A stretch of 64,000 nucleotides of DNA from Oscillospiraceae bacterium MB24-C1 (GCA_030913685.1 CP133187.1:868001-932000); one strand, 5' to 3'; counted from the stretch's first letter, positions 24,544-34,388 are shown. Made by a program: numbers and translations. Notes: a model not told the origin generated them from the sequence alone.

Positions 24544-26214
24544 ATGGAGAAAGAAAAAATATCACAGCCAAAGCTCACCGCGTCAGAACATCCAAAAGCC
24601 TTTGAGCCAGCGGTGTTGATGCTTAATACTGTAATGTGCTGTCTGGGTGCAATTATCGGATTGGAACTTATTGTTAGAACAGGTGTGACGCCTAATACGT
24701 CCATTGTCGGCGCCTTGTTTGCTATCTTGATTTCTCGTATTCCACTTGCATTCCTTAAAAAGTATCGCAGCGTACACAGGCAGAATCTCATTCAGACTGC
24801 TATATCTGGCGCCACCTTCTCGGCGGCAAACTGTCTGCTGCTGCCCATCGGTATTCCTGTTGTCATGGGGCGCCCTGATCTGATCTTCCCTATGTTGATC
24901 GGTGTATTTCTGGCAACCTGCATCGACGCGATCATTTTGTATAAAACCTTTGATTCTGAAATGTACCCCGCTGAGGGCGCATGGCCTCCCGGTGTTGCAG
25001 CTGCGCAATCGATTTTGGCCGTCGTTGAAAAAGGGCGTAAGGCTTTTCTGTTGGTTGTCGGCATTGTTATCGGCTGGGTCGGCAAGATCGCGGGCATTCC
25101 CACCGATCTTCTCGGCGTCTCGTGGTTCGGCGATTTTTATGCCATGTTAGCACTGGGCGTCGGTTCTATCATCATTGGCATTATTAAGACAAACGGATTT
25201 GTCGTCTCGTTGTTTGGCCACAGCGCAACGCTTGTATCAGGCCTTTTCGGCGTAGATTTTGTCTATAGCAAGCACGCCATGATCAACTATATGCCACATG
25301 GCATCATGATTGGCGCGGGCGCTGTCTCTCTGCTCCAGTGCGCTTTTATGCTGTTTAAAAAGGGCAACGGTAACGCGACCGCCGCTGGAAAATTCACCAG
25401 CAGCATGAAAACGCTGAAAAAGACGCTGGGCTTGGGCTATGTTGCTTATTTTGTAGTCGCAATGCTACTGGCGCTCATCACTGGCATCGTCAGCAGCATG
25501 AATTTCATGACAATGGTCTTTTGGCTGATTTTTGCCGCTTTTGCCGCTATTGCCTCCGAGCTGATTGTTGGCATTTCCGCCATGCATTCCGGCTGGTTTC
25601 CAGGCTTTGCAACCGCGCTGATCTTTTTGCTCGTCGGTATGCTGATCGGGTTCCCACCCATGGCGCTGGCGGTGTTGGTTGGATTCACTGCGGCCACCGG
25701 CCCCGCATTTTCCGACATGGCGTATGATCTCAAGTGCGGTTACATCCTTAGAGGCTCTGGTAGCGATCCAGCATTAGAAAAGGAAGGCCGCAAGCAACAG
25801 TTCTACTGCGAAATGTTCTCTTTCACCATCGCGTTTGTTATGGTGGCATTATTAGCTAATAAGTATTTTGATCAAGGCCTGTTGGCTCCTGTCAGCAAAA
25901 CCTTTGCCACCACCATTGATGCGGGCACCAGCCCCGAGGTGGCAAAATGGCTTTTGATCTGGGCACTTCCGGGCGCTATCATCCAGTTTATCGGCGGCAA
26001 GCGGCAAATCGGCATTCTATTTGCCACCGGTCTGCTGGTAGGCAGCATCATGAACGGCCTGACTATCATTGTCGGCCTGATGATTCGTCTGATTGCCGTC
26101 AAGCAAAATAAAGAAAACGAGCAGGTACTCAACATTCTGGGCGCAGGCGCGTTGGCAGGTGCTGCAGTTTACAGCTTCTTCACAGCCACGTTGGGTTTGG
26201 CAAAGCGCAAATAA
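24544..26214 (+). CDS. OPT-family oligopeptide transporter
   Basis: 556-residue polytopic membrane protein with about 14 hydrophobic segments. The opening segment (FEPAVLMLNTVMCCLGAIIGLELIVRTG), the YPAEGAWPPGVAAAQSI block and the distal GGKRQIGILFATGLLVGS block are typical of the prokaryotic OPT family, which imports oligopeptides or metal-chelator conjugates. The start at 24544 was chosen because AAAGGAG lies 9 bases upstream; an ATG three codons earlier touches that site. It begins a run of catabolic genes, so a peptide or modified-peptide substrate is inferred. Confidence 0.9.
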   Translation: MEKEKISQPKLTASEHPKAFEPAVLMLNTVMCCLGAIIGLELIVRTGVTPNTSIVGALFAILISRIPLAFLKKYRSVHRQNLIQTAISGATFSAANCLLLPIGIPVVMGRPDLIFPMLIGVFLATCIDAIILYKTFDSEMYPAEGAWPPGVAAAQSILAVVEKGRKAFLLVVGIVIGWVGKIAGIPTDLLGVSWFGDFYAMLALGVGSIIIGIIKTNGFVVSLFGHSATLVSGLFGVDFVYSKHAMINYMPHGIMIGAGAVSLLQCAFMLFKKGNGNATAAGKFTSSMKTLKKTLGLGYVAYFVVAMLLALITGIVSSMNFMTMVFWLIFAAFAAIASELIVGISAMHSGWFPGFATALIFLLVGMLIGFPPMALAVLVGFTAATGPAFSDMAYDLKCGYILRGSGSDPALEKEGRKQQFYCEMFSFTIAFVMVALLANKYFDQGLLAPVSKTFATTIDAGTSPEVAKWLLIWALPGAIIQFIGGKRQIGILFATGLLVGSIMNGLTIIVGLMIRLIAVKQNKENEQVLNILGAGALAGAAVYSFFTATLGLAKRK

Positions 26215-26251
26215 CGTTTGTACAAAATATTTAAAACTCTGCCGCTTGGCC

Positions 26252-26287
26252 TATACGCGTATCCCTGTTTAGAGGGATACGCGTATA
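26252..26287. repeat. 15-bp perfect inverted repeat between OPT and nitroreductase genes
   Basis: TATACGCGTATCCCT (26252-26266) and its exact complement at 26273-26287 flank a 6-base loop. A T-run is lacking, so it may be an RNA-processing or stabilising hairpin between the transporter gene and the enzyme genes. Confidence 0.75.
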
Positions 26288-26370
26288 AAGAATGTCTAAA
26301 AACGCTTTATATGGCCGAGTAGTGCGCTTCTTCTCATCCCCAAATTATTTGCAGATAAGGAGAAAATCCC

Positions 26371-26898
26371 ATGGAAATATCAGACGCCATAAAACAGCGA
26401 AGAAGCATCCGAAAATTCAGTGATCGCCCCGTATCGGATGCGCTGCTGCTTGAGCTTGTTCACGCTGGTGCTATTGCACCCAGCGCCAGCAATCTTCAGG
26501 CGTGGCAGTTTGTTGTGATTAACGAACCTGAATTGGTACGCAAGGTCAATTTATTTAGCCCCGGCCTCAGCGGAAAACCACCTGTTATCATTGCCATCTG
26601 TTCGGATATGGAGCACGCCAGCATGCATGGTTCAAAAAACTCCGAGATATATGGCTGTATGATGGATGCGTCGATGGCTGCCGAAAACATCATGTTAAAA
26701 GCGCTGGAATTTGGACTTGGCACCTGCGCCATCAAATCTTACAACGTTACTGCGGTTACAAAACTGCTAAAGCTTCCCGACCACTTTCGTATGGAGCTTT
26801 TAATTTCGGTCGGCTACCCTGAGAGCGATTTAAAACCCCGACGTCTGCGTCCGTTAGAGGAAATTATGCACTGGAACGCCTGGGAGGAAACAACATGA
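26371..26898 (+). CDS. Nitroreductase-family flavoprotein
   Basis: 175 residues. The N-terminus ISDAIKQRRSIRKFSDRPVS is the FMN-phosphate-binding start of the nitroreductase superfamily; APSASNLQAWQFVVI and GLGTCAIKSYN follow in the expected places. Such enzymes reduce nitro groups, quinones or enones or act as dehydrogenases with FMN and NAD(P)H. The true substrate is unknown, but its place at the head of the enzyme genes suggests a redox step on the imported compound. AAGGAG lies 7-8 bases upstream. It overlaps the next gene by 4 bases. Confidence 0.87.
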   Translation: MEISDAIKQRRSIRKFSDRPVSDALLLELVHAGAIAPSASNLQAWQFVVINEPELVRKVNLFSPGLSGKPPVIIAICSDMEHASMHGSKNSEIYGCMMDASMAAENIMLKALEFGLGTCAIKSYNVTAVTKLLKLPDHFRMELLISVGYPESDLKPRRLRPLEEIMHWNAWEETT

Positions 26899-27173
26899 GC
26901 GAACAGGAACATCAGGCTTGTTTAGAACTATTGGTCTATATGCTGATCAGTGCGGCCGCACTGGGAGATGAACCAAAAATTTACGGCCCCCTCAGACTTG
27001 CCGAAGCTTCACGTCGTCTTGGACAAATTATGTTAAATTGCGACCCGGGAAACCGCTCACTAAGAGAGCTGGTCGCCATCATTGAGGACGGTAAGCATAA
27101 GTCTATGTCCGACGAAGCCGGTTTTTATGCGATGCTACAAGATGCAGTCATCAAACTTGTGGATTTAATGTGA
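26895..27173 (+). CDS. Small conserved protein, DUF6092-like
   Basis: 92 residues, acidic and helical. The segment ELLVYMLISAAALGDEPKIYGPLRLAEASRRL resembles the DUF6092 family (two blocks, a hydrophobic helix followed by EPxxYGPxRL). The family match is from memory and not firm. It starts within the stop codon of the nitroreductase gene (ATGA), which implies translational coupling and perhaps a complex. No catalytic motif is visible. Confidence 0.62.
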   Translation: MSEQEHQACLELLVYMLISAAALGDEPKIYGPLRLAEASRRLGQIMLNCDPGNRSLRELVAIIEDGKHKSMSDEAGFYAMLQDAVIKLVDLM

Positions 27174-27232
27174 TGTTCATTTTCGGTCATCCGAGAATGA
27201 CTTACAGTAATTAAAAAAATGGAGGAAAAGTA

Positions 27233-28174
27233 ATGTTAATTAAACAGGTTATAGAAACCTTTGATATTCTGGATAGCAGCACCGTTAGCGGTGCAGATGT
27301 GGCGCGTTATTTAAAAAGCGTTAACCCCGAAGCACAGGTGGAAGTTTATGAGCTCAAGGGGCCTAAGGGCAGCACCGACATGGTTAAGGTCAGAATTCCG
27401 GGCACAAAAGGCAAGGCCTCGGGTGGCACAGCACCCACCCTCGGAATTTTAGGGCGCTTAGGCGGCATCGGTGCACGACCCGAGGTCATTGGGTTTGTAT
27501 CGGATGGTGACGGTGCGCTGGCCGCTATCTCCGTTGCCTCAAAACTTTTAGATATGCAAAAAAAGGGAGACTATCTAGAGGGTGACGTCTTCATCTCCAC
27601 ACAGATTTGCCCCCACGCGCCAACAGCACCGCATAAGCCGGTGCCCTTCATGGGCTCGCCGGTCGAAATGTCACAGGTAAACAAAGAAGAGGTTTCGCCC
27701 GAGCTTGATGCCATCCTGTCGGTGGATACCACCAAGGGTAACCGCGTTATTAATACACGAGGATTCGCTATTTCGCCCACCGTTAAGGAAGGCTATATTC
27801 TGAGCACCTCTGAGGATTTACTGGAGCAGATGCAGATTTCAACCGGTCGTCTACCCTATGTCTTTCCGCTTGCGACGCAGGATATCACCCCCTATGGCAA
27901 CGACCTGCACCATCTAAACAGCATCCTTCAGCCGGCGACGGCAACCAATGCCCCCGTGGTCGGCGTTGCCATCACCACCGAAGTGATGGTGCCCGGCTGC
28001 GCCACCGGCGCCAGCCATTTTGCCGATGTGGAGGAAGCATCCAGATTCATGCTGGAGGTCGCCAAATATTTCGGTAAAGGTGATTTAAAATTTTATAATG
28101 AAGAGGAGTTTGCCCTGATACAGAAGCTTTACGGGTCGATGAACCATCTGATGACCCTTGGCAATAAAGAATAA
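27233..28174 (+). CDS. DUF1177 domain protein
   Basis: 313 residues. Recognised by the opening LIKQVIETFDILDSSTVSG and the blocks RIPGTKGKASGGTAPTLGILGRLGGIGARP, GDVFISTQICPHAPT and PVVGVAITTEVMVPGCATGASHFADVEEASRF. The family has no established reaction. The conserved His, Asp and Glu residues and the overall layout suggest a metal-dependent hydrolase-like fold, which is inference. It lies inside the run of aminopeptidase, AroM, racemase and DUF917 genes. GGAGG lies 7 bases upstream. Confidence 0.82.
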   Translation: MLIKQVIETFDILDSSTVSGADVARYLKSVNPEAQVEVYELKGPKGSTDMVKVRIPGTKGKASGGTAPTLGILGRLGGIGARPEVIGFVSDGDGALAAISVASKLLDMQKKGDYLEGDVFISTQICPHAPTAPHKPVPFMGSPVEMSQVNKEEVSPELDAILSVDTTKGNRVINTRGFAISPTVKEGYILSTSEDLLEQMQISTGRLPYVFPLATQDITPYGNDLHHLNSILQPATATNAPVVGVAITTEVMVPGCATGASHFADVEEASRFMLEVAKYFGKGDLKFYNEEEFALIQKLYGSMNHLMTLGNKE

Positions 28175-28197
28175 ATGCAAAGTCAGGAGGGATATTC

Positions 28198-28872
28198 ATG
28201 AAAATAGGCGCAATTACCATAGGGCAAGCGCCCAGAACCGATGTCACAGACGACATTATGCATATTTTCGGCGAAAAAATTGAGCTATTGCAAAGGGGTG
28301 GCCTTGATGGTCTGACCGCCGAGCAGATTGCAAAGTTTAAGCCCGGCCCCGATGATTATGTGCTGGTCTCGCGCCTAACCGACGGAAGTTCGGTGACCTT
28401 TGCCGAACGTTTTATTCTCCCCAGGCTGCAGGAGTGCATTGACGAGCTGGAAGCTGAAGGCGTGCGCCTGATCATGTTTTTCTGCACTGGCGATTTTCCT
28501 GACAGCTTAACTTCTCATGTTCCGCTCATCTATCCCTGCGACATTTTAAATCAGGTTGCACCGCTTTTGAGCAAGCAATCCAATCTGGTCGCTGTCACCC
28601 CCTCTCCCCTTCAGGTGGCGCAGTGCGAACAAAAATGGGTCAAATTTGTAAAAACGGTCAAGGCCATTCCCGCTTCACCCTACGAATCTTTTGAAGCATT
28701 GGAAGAGGCGGCCGAAGAAATCAAAAAACTCGACGCCGATCTTGTCATTTTAGACTGCATCGGCTATACCCAGCAAATGAAAAATATGTTTGCCAAAAAA
28801 ACAGGGAAGCTGGTTGTGTTGCCCAGAACGTTGCTGGCGAGGGTCATTTCTGAGCTGACTGACGTAGAATAG
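28198..28872 (+). CDS. AroM family protein
   Basis: 224 residues. The opening MKIGAITIGQAPRTDVTDDI is the AroM signature; later FFCTGDFP and ILDCIGYTQ match the family and place Cys residues at positions comparable to the Asp/Glu racemase fold, to which AroM is distantly related. E. coli aroM lies in the aroL region but has no assigned reaction. Here it stands between DUF1177 and an aminopeptidase, which argues for a catabolic role. AGGAGGG lies 7 bases upstream. Confidence 0.87.
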   Translation: MKIGAITIGQAPRTDVTDDIMHIFGEKIELLQRGGLDGLTAEQIAKFKPGPDDYVLVSRLTDGSSVTFAERFILPRLQECIDELEAEGVRLIMFFCTGDFPDSLTSHVPLIYPCDILNQVAPLLSKQSNLVAVTPSPLQVAQCEQKWVKFVKTVKAIPASPYESFEALEEAAEEIKKLDADLVILDCIGYTQQMKNMFAKKTGKLVVLPRTLLARVISELTDVE

Positions 28873-28881
28873 GAGGTTTTC

Positions 28882-29823
28882 ATGGATTTAGTGGAAATTT
28901 CCCGGAATATTCTAACCGCTTGCATGGGTGTCAAACCGGAGGAACAGGTTTTGATTGTCACCGATGACACCCGGATTAATATTGCGCGCGCGCTTTATGA
29001 CGGTGCCCGCTCTTTGGGATGCGAGACCATCTTGTCGGTGATGCAGGAGCGGACACTCAACGGCGAGGAGCCCCCGCCGGTCATTGCCGAGGCCATGAAA
29101 GCAGCCGACGTTGTGGTCTGCCCCACAGCGAAATCGCTAACTCACACCAATGCCCGCATCAACGCCGCTAAAGCGGGCACCCGCGTTGCCACCATGCCAG
29201 GCATCACCGATGAGATGTTTGGGTGCGGTGCTATGACTGCCAATTATGCCGAGGTTGCACGACTAACCGATAAAATCACGCAGCTGCTGACCAAATGCAA
29301 AAATGCCCGCATCGAAAAAGAAGGCTGTGTATTGACGCTGAATCTTGAGGGACGTCAAGGTGTCCCCAGCCCTGGGGTTTATAAGCAGCCCGGTCAGTGT
29401 GGTAACCTGCCGTCGGGAGAGGCCTATATCGCACCGCTGGAAAATGGCGTCAACGGCGAAATGATTATAGATGGGTCAATGGTAGGAATCGGTAAACTAG
29501 CATCCCCCCTGCATGTGGTCATTCGGAATGGGAAGCTGCAAGAGATTACCGGCGACAAGAGCGAACTGCTACAGGTACTGCTAGCAAACGAACGCAATGC
29601 CACGGTGGGCGAGTTAGGTATCGGCACCAACCGCGCCGCTATTTTAAACGGTATCATCCTTGAGGATGAAAAGGTATATGGCACAGTGCATATCGCCTTT
29701 GGTACCAACACATCTTTTGGCGGCGTCAACAAGGCCGACTGCCATATGGATGGCATTATTCTCAAGCCGACGCTTTACTTTGACGACCAACTCATTATCG
29801 ATCAAGGGCTTTTTGTTATTTAA
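28882..29823 (+). CDS. M29-like metallo-aminopeptidase (short form)
   Basis: 313 residues. The C-terminal third holds the M29 metal-binding pattern: Glu in GELGIGTN, Glu in LEDEK, His in GTVHIAFGTN and the His-x-Asp pair in CHMDGII, all in order. Classical M29 aminopeptidases are about 400 residues, so this is a shorter branch (leucyl-aminopeptidase-like). It would release N-terminal residues from an imported peptide. AGGAGG lies 6-7 bases before the ATG, 9 bases after the aroM-like gene. Confidence 0.83.
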   Translation: MDLVEISRNILTACMGVKPEEQVLIVTDDTRINIARALYDGARSLGCETILSVMQERTLNGEEPPPVIAEAMKAADVVVCPTAKSLTHTNARINAAKAGTRVATMPGITDEMFGCGAMTANYAEVARLTDKITQLLTKCKNARIEKEGCVLTLNLEGRQGVPSPGVYKQPGQCGNLPSGEAYIAPLENGVNGEMIIDGSMVGIGKLASPLHVVIRNGKLQEITGDKSELLQVLLANERNATVGELGIGTNRAAILNGIILEDEKVYGTVHIAFGTNTSFGGVNKADCHMDGIILKPTLYFDDQLIIDQGLFVI

Positions 29824-29851
29824 TCCCCACAGCTCAAAGGAGATGAAGAAA

Positions 29852-30505
29852 ATGTTTCAGGTAGGCGTAATCCGCGTTCTAACTTCCGATGATCAGAACT
29901 TTGTCGATATGCATGGACAAATTATTGAGGCGAATTTTTCGGGCATCCGATGCATTTCCAAATGTATTCCTGATCAATGGGAGGGCATTCACAGCCATGA
30001 GCTGGAGAAAATTGCGGTACCCAAGATTGTAGAGGTAGCCAAATCATTTAAGGACGTCGATATGATTATTGTCAGCTGTGCGGATGACCCCGGGGTAGTG
30101 GAAGTCCGCAAAGCGCTGCCCGGCATACCAGTGACAGGTGGCGGCGAAACCACAGCGGCACTGGCAATGAAGTATGGGCAGAAAATTGCGATTCTCGGCA
30201 TCGTCGACTATGCCCCCAAAGCATATCTGCGTATGATTCCCGATAAAATTATCGCCGTCGGCAAGCCGGATGGGGTCGACAGTACACTGGATTTGATGAC
30301 CCCCAAGGGCCGGGAAAGCTGCTTAAAAAAGGCTAAAGAACTTAAAGATATGGGTGCCGAGGTCATTGCGCTGGCCTGTACCGGCCTGACCACTATTGGT
30401 ATCGCGGGAGAAATTGAGCGCGAAATCGGCATCCCTGTAATTGATCCGGTTTTAGCGGAGGGTACCTTTGCCTATTTCGAGGCTGTTCGAAACTCTATGC
30501 TTTAA
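29852..30505 (+). CDS. Aspartate/glutamate racemase superfamily protein (hydantoin-racemase-like)
   Basis: 217 residues with the two catalytic cysteines of the cofactor-independent racemase fold: Cys76 in VSCADDPG and Cys176 in LACTGLT. TGGGETTAALAM lies between them. The superfamily includes aspartate, glutamate and hydantoin racemases and maleate isomerase, so the exact reaction is open. The neighbouring aminopeptidase and DUF917 gene suggest epimerisation of an amino acid or hydantoin-like intermediate. AAAGGAG lies about 9 bases before the ATG at 29852; the longer open frame upstream overlaps the peptidase gene and is not used. Confidence 0.85.
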   Translation: MFQVGVIRVLTSDDQNFVDMHGQIIEANFSGIRCISKCIPDQWEGIHSHELEKIAVPKIVEVAKSFKDVDMIIVSCADDPGVVEVRKALPGIPVTGGGETTAALAMKYGQKIAILGIVDYAPKAYLRMIPDKIIAVGKPDGVDSTLDLMTPKGRESCLKKAKELKDMGAEVIALACTGLTTIGIAGEIEREIGIPVIDPVLAEGTFAYFEAVRNSML

Positions 30506-30535
30506 GTAGAATTAAAGATTTGGGGAGAACTAACG

Positions 30536-31624
30536 ATGATTAAATTAACAAAAGAACAATGTTTGCAAGCGCTTTATGGTGGCCTGCTGCTTGGTGGCGG
30601 TGGTGGCGGCAGCCTTAATCTTGGCGTAGAAGCTTTGGAAGAAGCTTTTCGTCACACCGACACGCTGACGCTTCTGGATATATCGGAGTTACAACCACAG
30701 GATACCCTTGTAAATGTCTCGCTGGTCGGAGCGCCCTCCGCCAAGGACACCTGTATAACCCTTGCCCATTGGCGGACGGTACTCGAAAATTTTGAGAGTA
30801 ACAGTGGCATGAAAATTGCAGGCTTTACGACCTGTGAAAACGGCGGTGTCTCCACCTCCAACGGCTGGATCATTTCCGCCATAACTGGTATTCCGCTGGT
30901 GGATGCACCTAGCAATGGCCGCGCACACCCCTCAGGCGTGATGGGTAGCATCGGCCTGAACTGCGCCCCGGATTATACGACGGTACAGTCCGCTACCGGA
31001 GGCAAGGGAGAACGTTATGTCGAGACAGTAGCCAAGGGCAGCCTGATAGCAACATCTCACCTTGTACGTCAGACAGCGGTTGCAAGCGGCGGATTGTGTT
31101 GCGTGTTGCGCAACCCTGTCTCGGTGGCCTACGCAAAAGACCACGCCGCAGTGGGGGCTATTACGCAAGCGTTAACACTCGGCAAGGGTTATCTAGCCCG
31201 TCTGGGCAATATACCGGCACTTTTAAGTTTTTTAGAAACGGAATACAGTGCCGAAGTAATCTGCCATGGAACAGTTTTTGATTACAGCTTGAATATGGAC
31301 GGCGGCTATGATATCGGTTCTTTACATGTTAAAGGCGACTCGGGCGACTACGAACTATCCTTTTGGAACGAATACATGAGCTTGGAGAAAAATGGTGTAC
31401 GTCTCGGCACTTTCCCCGATCTGCTGGTGACACTAAACGCCTCCACCGGTCTTGCAGTATCCAGCGCGGAAATTGGCAATGGTATGCCGGTAGTGATTTT
31501 AAAAATCCCGGCTTCCCAGCTAATTTTAGGTGCAGGCATGTATCAGAAGCAGCTGTTTGAGGAGGCCGAAGCCATCCTGAAGCGTGAGCTGGTCAAATAT
31601 CAGGCAAGCCTATTTACAAACTAA
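30536..31624 (+). CDS. DUF917 domain protein
   Basis: 362 residues. LLLGGGGGGSLNLG near the N-terminus, GFTTCENGGVSTSNGWIISAITGIPLVDAPSNGRAHPSGVMGS and the C-terminal PDLLVTLNASTGLAVSSAEI segment identify DUF917, a family often adjacent to hydantoinase/oxoprolinase genes. No reaction is proven. The Gly-rich loop could bind a nucleotide phosphate, as in the hydantoinase A superfamily (inference). It is the last gene of the run and is followed by a terminator. Confidence 0.85.
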   Translation: MIKLTKEQCLQALYGGLLLGGGGGGSLNLGVEALEEAFRHTDTLTLLDISELQPQDTLVNVSLVGAPSAKDTCITLAHWRTVLENFESNSGMKIAGFTTCENGGVSTSNGWIISAITGIPLVDAPSNGRAHPSGVMGSIGLNCAPDYTTVQSATGGKGERYVETVAKGSLIATSHLVRQTAVASGGLCCVLRNPVSVAYAKDHAAVGAITQALTLGKGYLARLGNIPALLSFLETEYSAEVICHGTVFDYSLNMDGGYDIGSLHVKGDSGDYELSFWNEYMSLEKNGVRLGTFPDLLVTLNASTGLAVSSAEIGNGMPVVILKIPASQLILGAGMYQKQLFEEAEAILKRELVKYQASLFTN

Positions 31625-31644
31625 ATCTTAACTCGTTCTACGAC

Positions 31645-31684
31645 AAAATGATCCGCAGAAAAATATCTGCGGATCATTTTTATT
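31645..31684. terminator. Terminator between the DUF917 and chemoreceptor genes
   Basis: AAAATGATCCGCAGA (31645-31659) is complementary to 31666-31680, followed by TATT on the plus strand. It lies between convergent genes and has A/T runs on both sides, so it can serve both. Confidence 0.88.
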
Positions 31685-31707
31685 ACCTTGAAGTAGTCGC
31701 TGAAAGA

Positions 31708-33507
31708 CTAATATTTACTATCGCTTTCGGTAAAAGAATTGTATTTTTCCAGTTTAACAGAAGATGTATGCACCGGTGCTGAATATATGGAATTCTCAGT
31801 CGATCTTAGTTTAAATCTATAAATGAGGTCTTTCAACACATTTGACTGACTTGACAATTCTTCGCTTGCTGCGGCGTTTTCTTCGGCAGTAGCAGCATTA
31901 TTCTGAATCACTGAAGAAATTTGTTCCACGCCTTGATCAATCTGTACAATCGCAGTGGCTTGCTCGTGCGAAGCCTGCGAGATTTTATTAATTAACTCAA
32001 GTGATTCCACTGCCGCTTCGGCGCTCTTATCTAAAGAGCTTGCCGTATTAGTAGCAAGTTCCGAACCATTTTCAACTGCTCTAATCGTCTCTTCAATCAA
32101 AATGGTTGTGTTCTTTGCCGCCTCAGATGATTTTCCAGCAAGATTTCTGACTTCATCCGCCACGACCGCAAAACCTTTTCCGGCTTCACCTGCGCGCGCA
32201 GCTTCAACCGCAGCATTCAAAGCAAGAATGTTTGTCTGGAAGGCAATGTCATCAATAACTCTAATAATTTTAGAAATTTCAGATGACTTTACGGTTATTT
32301 GTTCCATCGCGGAAACCATATCCTTCATCTTAACATTACTGCTCTGCATTTCACTACCAGCAAACTCGGCTTTAACCTGTAGCACTTTTGAATTTTCTGC
32401 ATTTTGCCTGATCTGCTCGGTGACCTCAGCAATAGACGCGGACAACTCTTGAATGGAACTGGCTTGTTCAGTGGCGCCTTGTGAAAGCGCTTGTGCTCCG
32501 CTTGCAACTTGATCTGCTCCGCTGTTAACCTGGTCTGCTGTTTGATCAATTTGCAACAATGTAGAATTAAGCCGCGTCAACAATGCCTGCATATTATCTT
32601 TTAACTTTTTAAATTGACCGACATATTCCTTCTGTGGTTCAATCGTTAAGTCTCCGTTTGCTACACTTAACAGCGCATCGGAAATTTCATCGATATATTC
32701 CTGATAATTTACCAATCTTTCTATGGTGAGATTAAAGGCCTTTGCAAGCTGCCCTATTTCATCTTTAGTCTTAATTGAAAGCGTTACATCAAAGTTGCCG
32801 TCGGCAATTTGCGCTGCCGCTGCCGTGACTTTTTTGATCGGTTTTGTAATGCCTACGCTGATAAAATAAGTGACTGCCCCGGCAAGCAACAATACAAAAA
32901 TAAATAATGCAATAACCGTCTTTACTGTGGATTCTATCCCTGCACTGAGAATATTATTGATGGTCTCAATAGGTGTACCAACAAAATAGATGCCAATCAC
33001 CTGATTACTGCCATCAAGAATCGGCGTGTAGCGTGTCATATAATGGGATCCCAGAATTTCAGCTTCCCCAAAATATACGTTGCCTTTTAATATTTCTTGG
33101 TAAACAGCAGCGTTTGTATCTAATTGGGTTCCAATTACTCTTTCGCCACTGCTATCCATAATATTTGTCAGTATTCTAACGTAATTGTCCCCATCTTTAG
33201 CAAAGACGGTTGCAACAAGATTCATATTTTGAGCTAATCTATCGATATACTCAAATCTTCCGTCAATACCTTGTCCGTTCTTATCAACTAATTTACCATT
33301 ACTTTTAAGGCTCAATGAGCCAAATTGTTCATCGAGATAAGTTTGCAGCATGTTATTGGCACCAGCAAGTTCGTCATGAAATTGTGTCTGCATAATTTCA
33401 TTTGTCATATTAAAGCTTGTTAAAAGCCCAAACGTTACGGTTAGCAAGGAAGAAACAGTAACCAAAATAAGTATAATTAGAATAAGTTTTGCTTTTAAAC
33501 TTCTCAT
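31708..33507 (-). CDS. Transmembrane methyl-accepting chemotaxis protein with Cache sensor
   Basis: 599 residues. Transmembrane helix 1 (about 6-28), an extracytoplasmic sCache-type domain ([19 protein letters not shown], then [17 protein letters not shown] and [18 protein letters not shown]), transmembrane helix 2 (about 190-215), HAMP, and the MCP signalling domain with the tip [20 protein letters not shown]. The Cache type found here usually binds small carboxylates or amino acids; the ligand is unknown. The start at 33507 has GAGGTG 7 bases upstream. It is convergent with the DUF917 operon and divergent from the tetR gene. Confidence 0.92.
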   Translation of the reverse strand: MRSLKAKLILIILILVTVSSLLTVTFGLLTSFNMTNEIMQTQFHDELAGANNMLQTYLDEQFGSLSLKSNGKLVDKNGQGIDGRFEYIDRLAQNMNLVATVFAKDGDNYVRILTNIMDSSGERVIGTQLDTNAAVYQEILKGNVYFGEAEILGSHYMTRYTPILDGSNQVIGIYFVGTPIETINNILSAGIESTVKTVIALFIFVLLLAGAVTYFISVGITKPIKKVTAAAAQIADGNFDVTLSIKTKDEIGQLAKAFNLTIERLVNYQEYIDEISDALLSVANGDLTIEPQKEYVGQFKKLKDNMQALLTRLNSTLLQIDQTADQVNSGADQVASGAQALSQGATEQASSIQELSASIAEVTEQIRQNAENSKVLQVKAEFAGSEMQSSNVKMKDMVSAMEQITVKSSEISKIIRVIDDIAFQTNILALNAAVEAARAGEAGKGFAVVADEVRNLAGKSSEAAKNTTILIEETIRAVENGSELATNTASSLDKSAEAAVESLELINKISQASHEQATAIVQIDQGVEQISSVIQNNAATAEENAAASEELSSQSNVLKDLIYRFKLRSTENSIYSAPVHTSSVKLEKYNSFTESDSKY

Positions 33508-33729
33508 TGAGCGACACCTCGATCTTTCAAAATTTTTGTTACCATAACCCATAGACTAACTATCGTATGTTAGGTATCGAATTTTTTTATAACATATTTT
33601 GAAGAAATTTTCAATATTTTTTTCAAAATGTGATTAATTGCCCCAGGAAAAATACTATTATTTGACAAAATGGAAATATTTATAGTAATGTTTAAGAGCA
33701 CTAACTATTATGACAGCTGGAGGATGCCC

Positions 33730-34314
33730 ATGGACAAAAAGCAAGAAATACTAGATGTTACATATGATCTTTTTTCTGAAAAAGGATACAGCCTATCCAT
33801 GTCTGAAATTTCGAAAGCGGTTAATATAAAAACACCATCACTTTATAGTCACTTTAAAAATAAAGATGAAATTATAGAGGTAACAATAAAAAAAGAAATT
33901 GAGCGGTGCTTCAATACTATTTATAAAAAAGAATCGGAACTGGCCAATAGTAGCTGTGAAGAAAACCTTAAATCGTTATTTTTTTTAGCAGTAAAATATT
34001 ATAAAGACAACAGAAGAATGCGATTTTGGTGCCATATTTCTTTACTACAACATGAGCATCTCAAGAATATTAGCAGGCTACTGATTGAAAATAGGAATTC
34101 TTATCTAGCTAGCAGTGTAAGAAGTTGTTTTAAAAAGGGAATTGAGGACAAAGAGATTAGAGAGGATATAACGGACGGCGCAATCTATCTATATTTATCA
34201 ATGATACAGGGCTTTTTGGAGGTTGCACAGTTTAATCTGAGCAATGACGCAATCGAAGACCAAGCAACAATGGTTTGGGACGCTTATTGGAACGGTATAA
34301 AGTTTCAAGGGTGA
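33730..34314 (+). CDS. TetR/AcrR-family transcriptional regulator
   Basis: 194 residues. The N-terminal helix-turn-helix is complete: ILDVTYDLFSEKGYSLSMSEISKAVNIKTPSLYSHFKNKDEI. The C-terminal ligand domain is not recognised. The AT-rich coding sequence and Lys/Ile-rich protein differ from the GC-richer neighbours, which could indicate transfer. The start at 33730 has GGAGGA 5 bases upstream. It faces the chemoreceptor gene across a 220-base spacer, and no target operon is obvious. Confidence 0.88.
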   Translation: MDKKQEILDVTYDLFSEKGYSLSMSEISKAVNIKTPSLYSHFKNKDEIIEVTIKKEIERCFNTIYKKESELANSSCEENLKSLFFLAVKYYKDNRRMRFWCHISLLQHEHLKNISRLLIENRNSYLASSVRSCFKKGIEDKEIREDITDGAIYLYLSMIQGFLEVAQFNLSNDAIEDQATMVWDAYWNGIKFQG

Positions 34315-34388
34315 CTCACCATTTAAATTACTCACGTATAAATAAAATCACCTTTCGCAAACACATGATTAAGCGATAAGAAAAGTCC

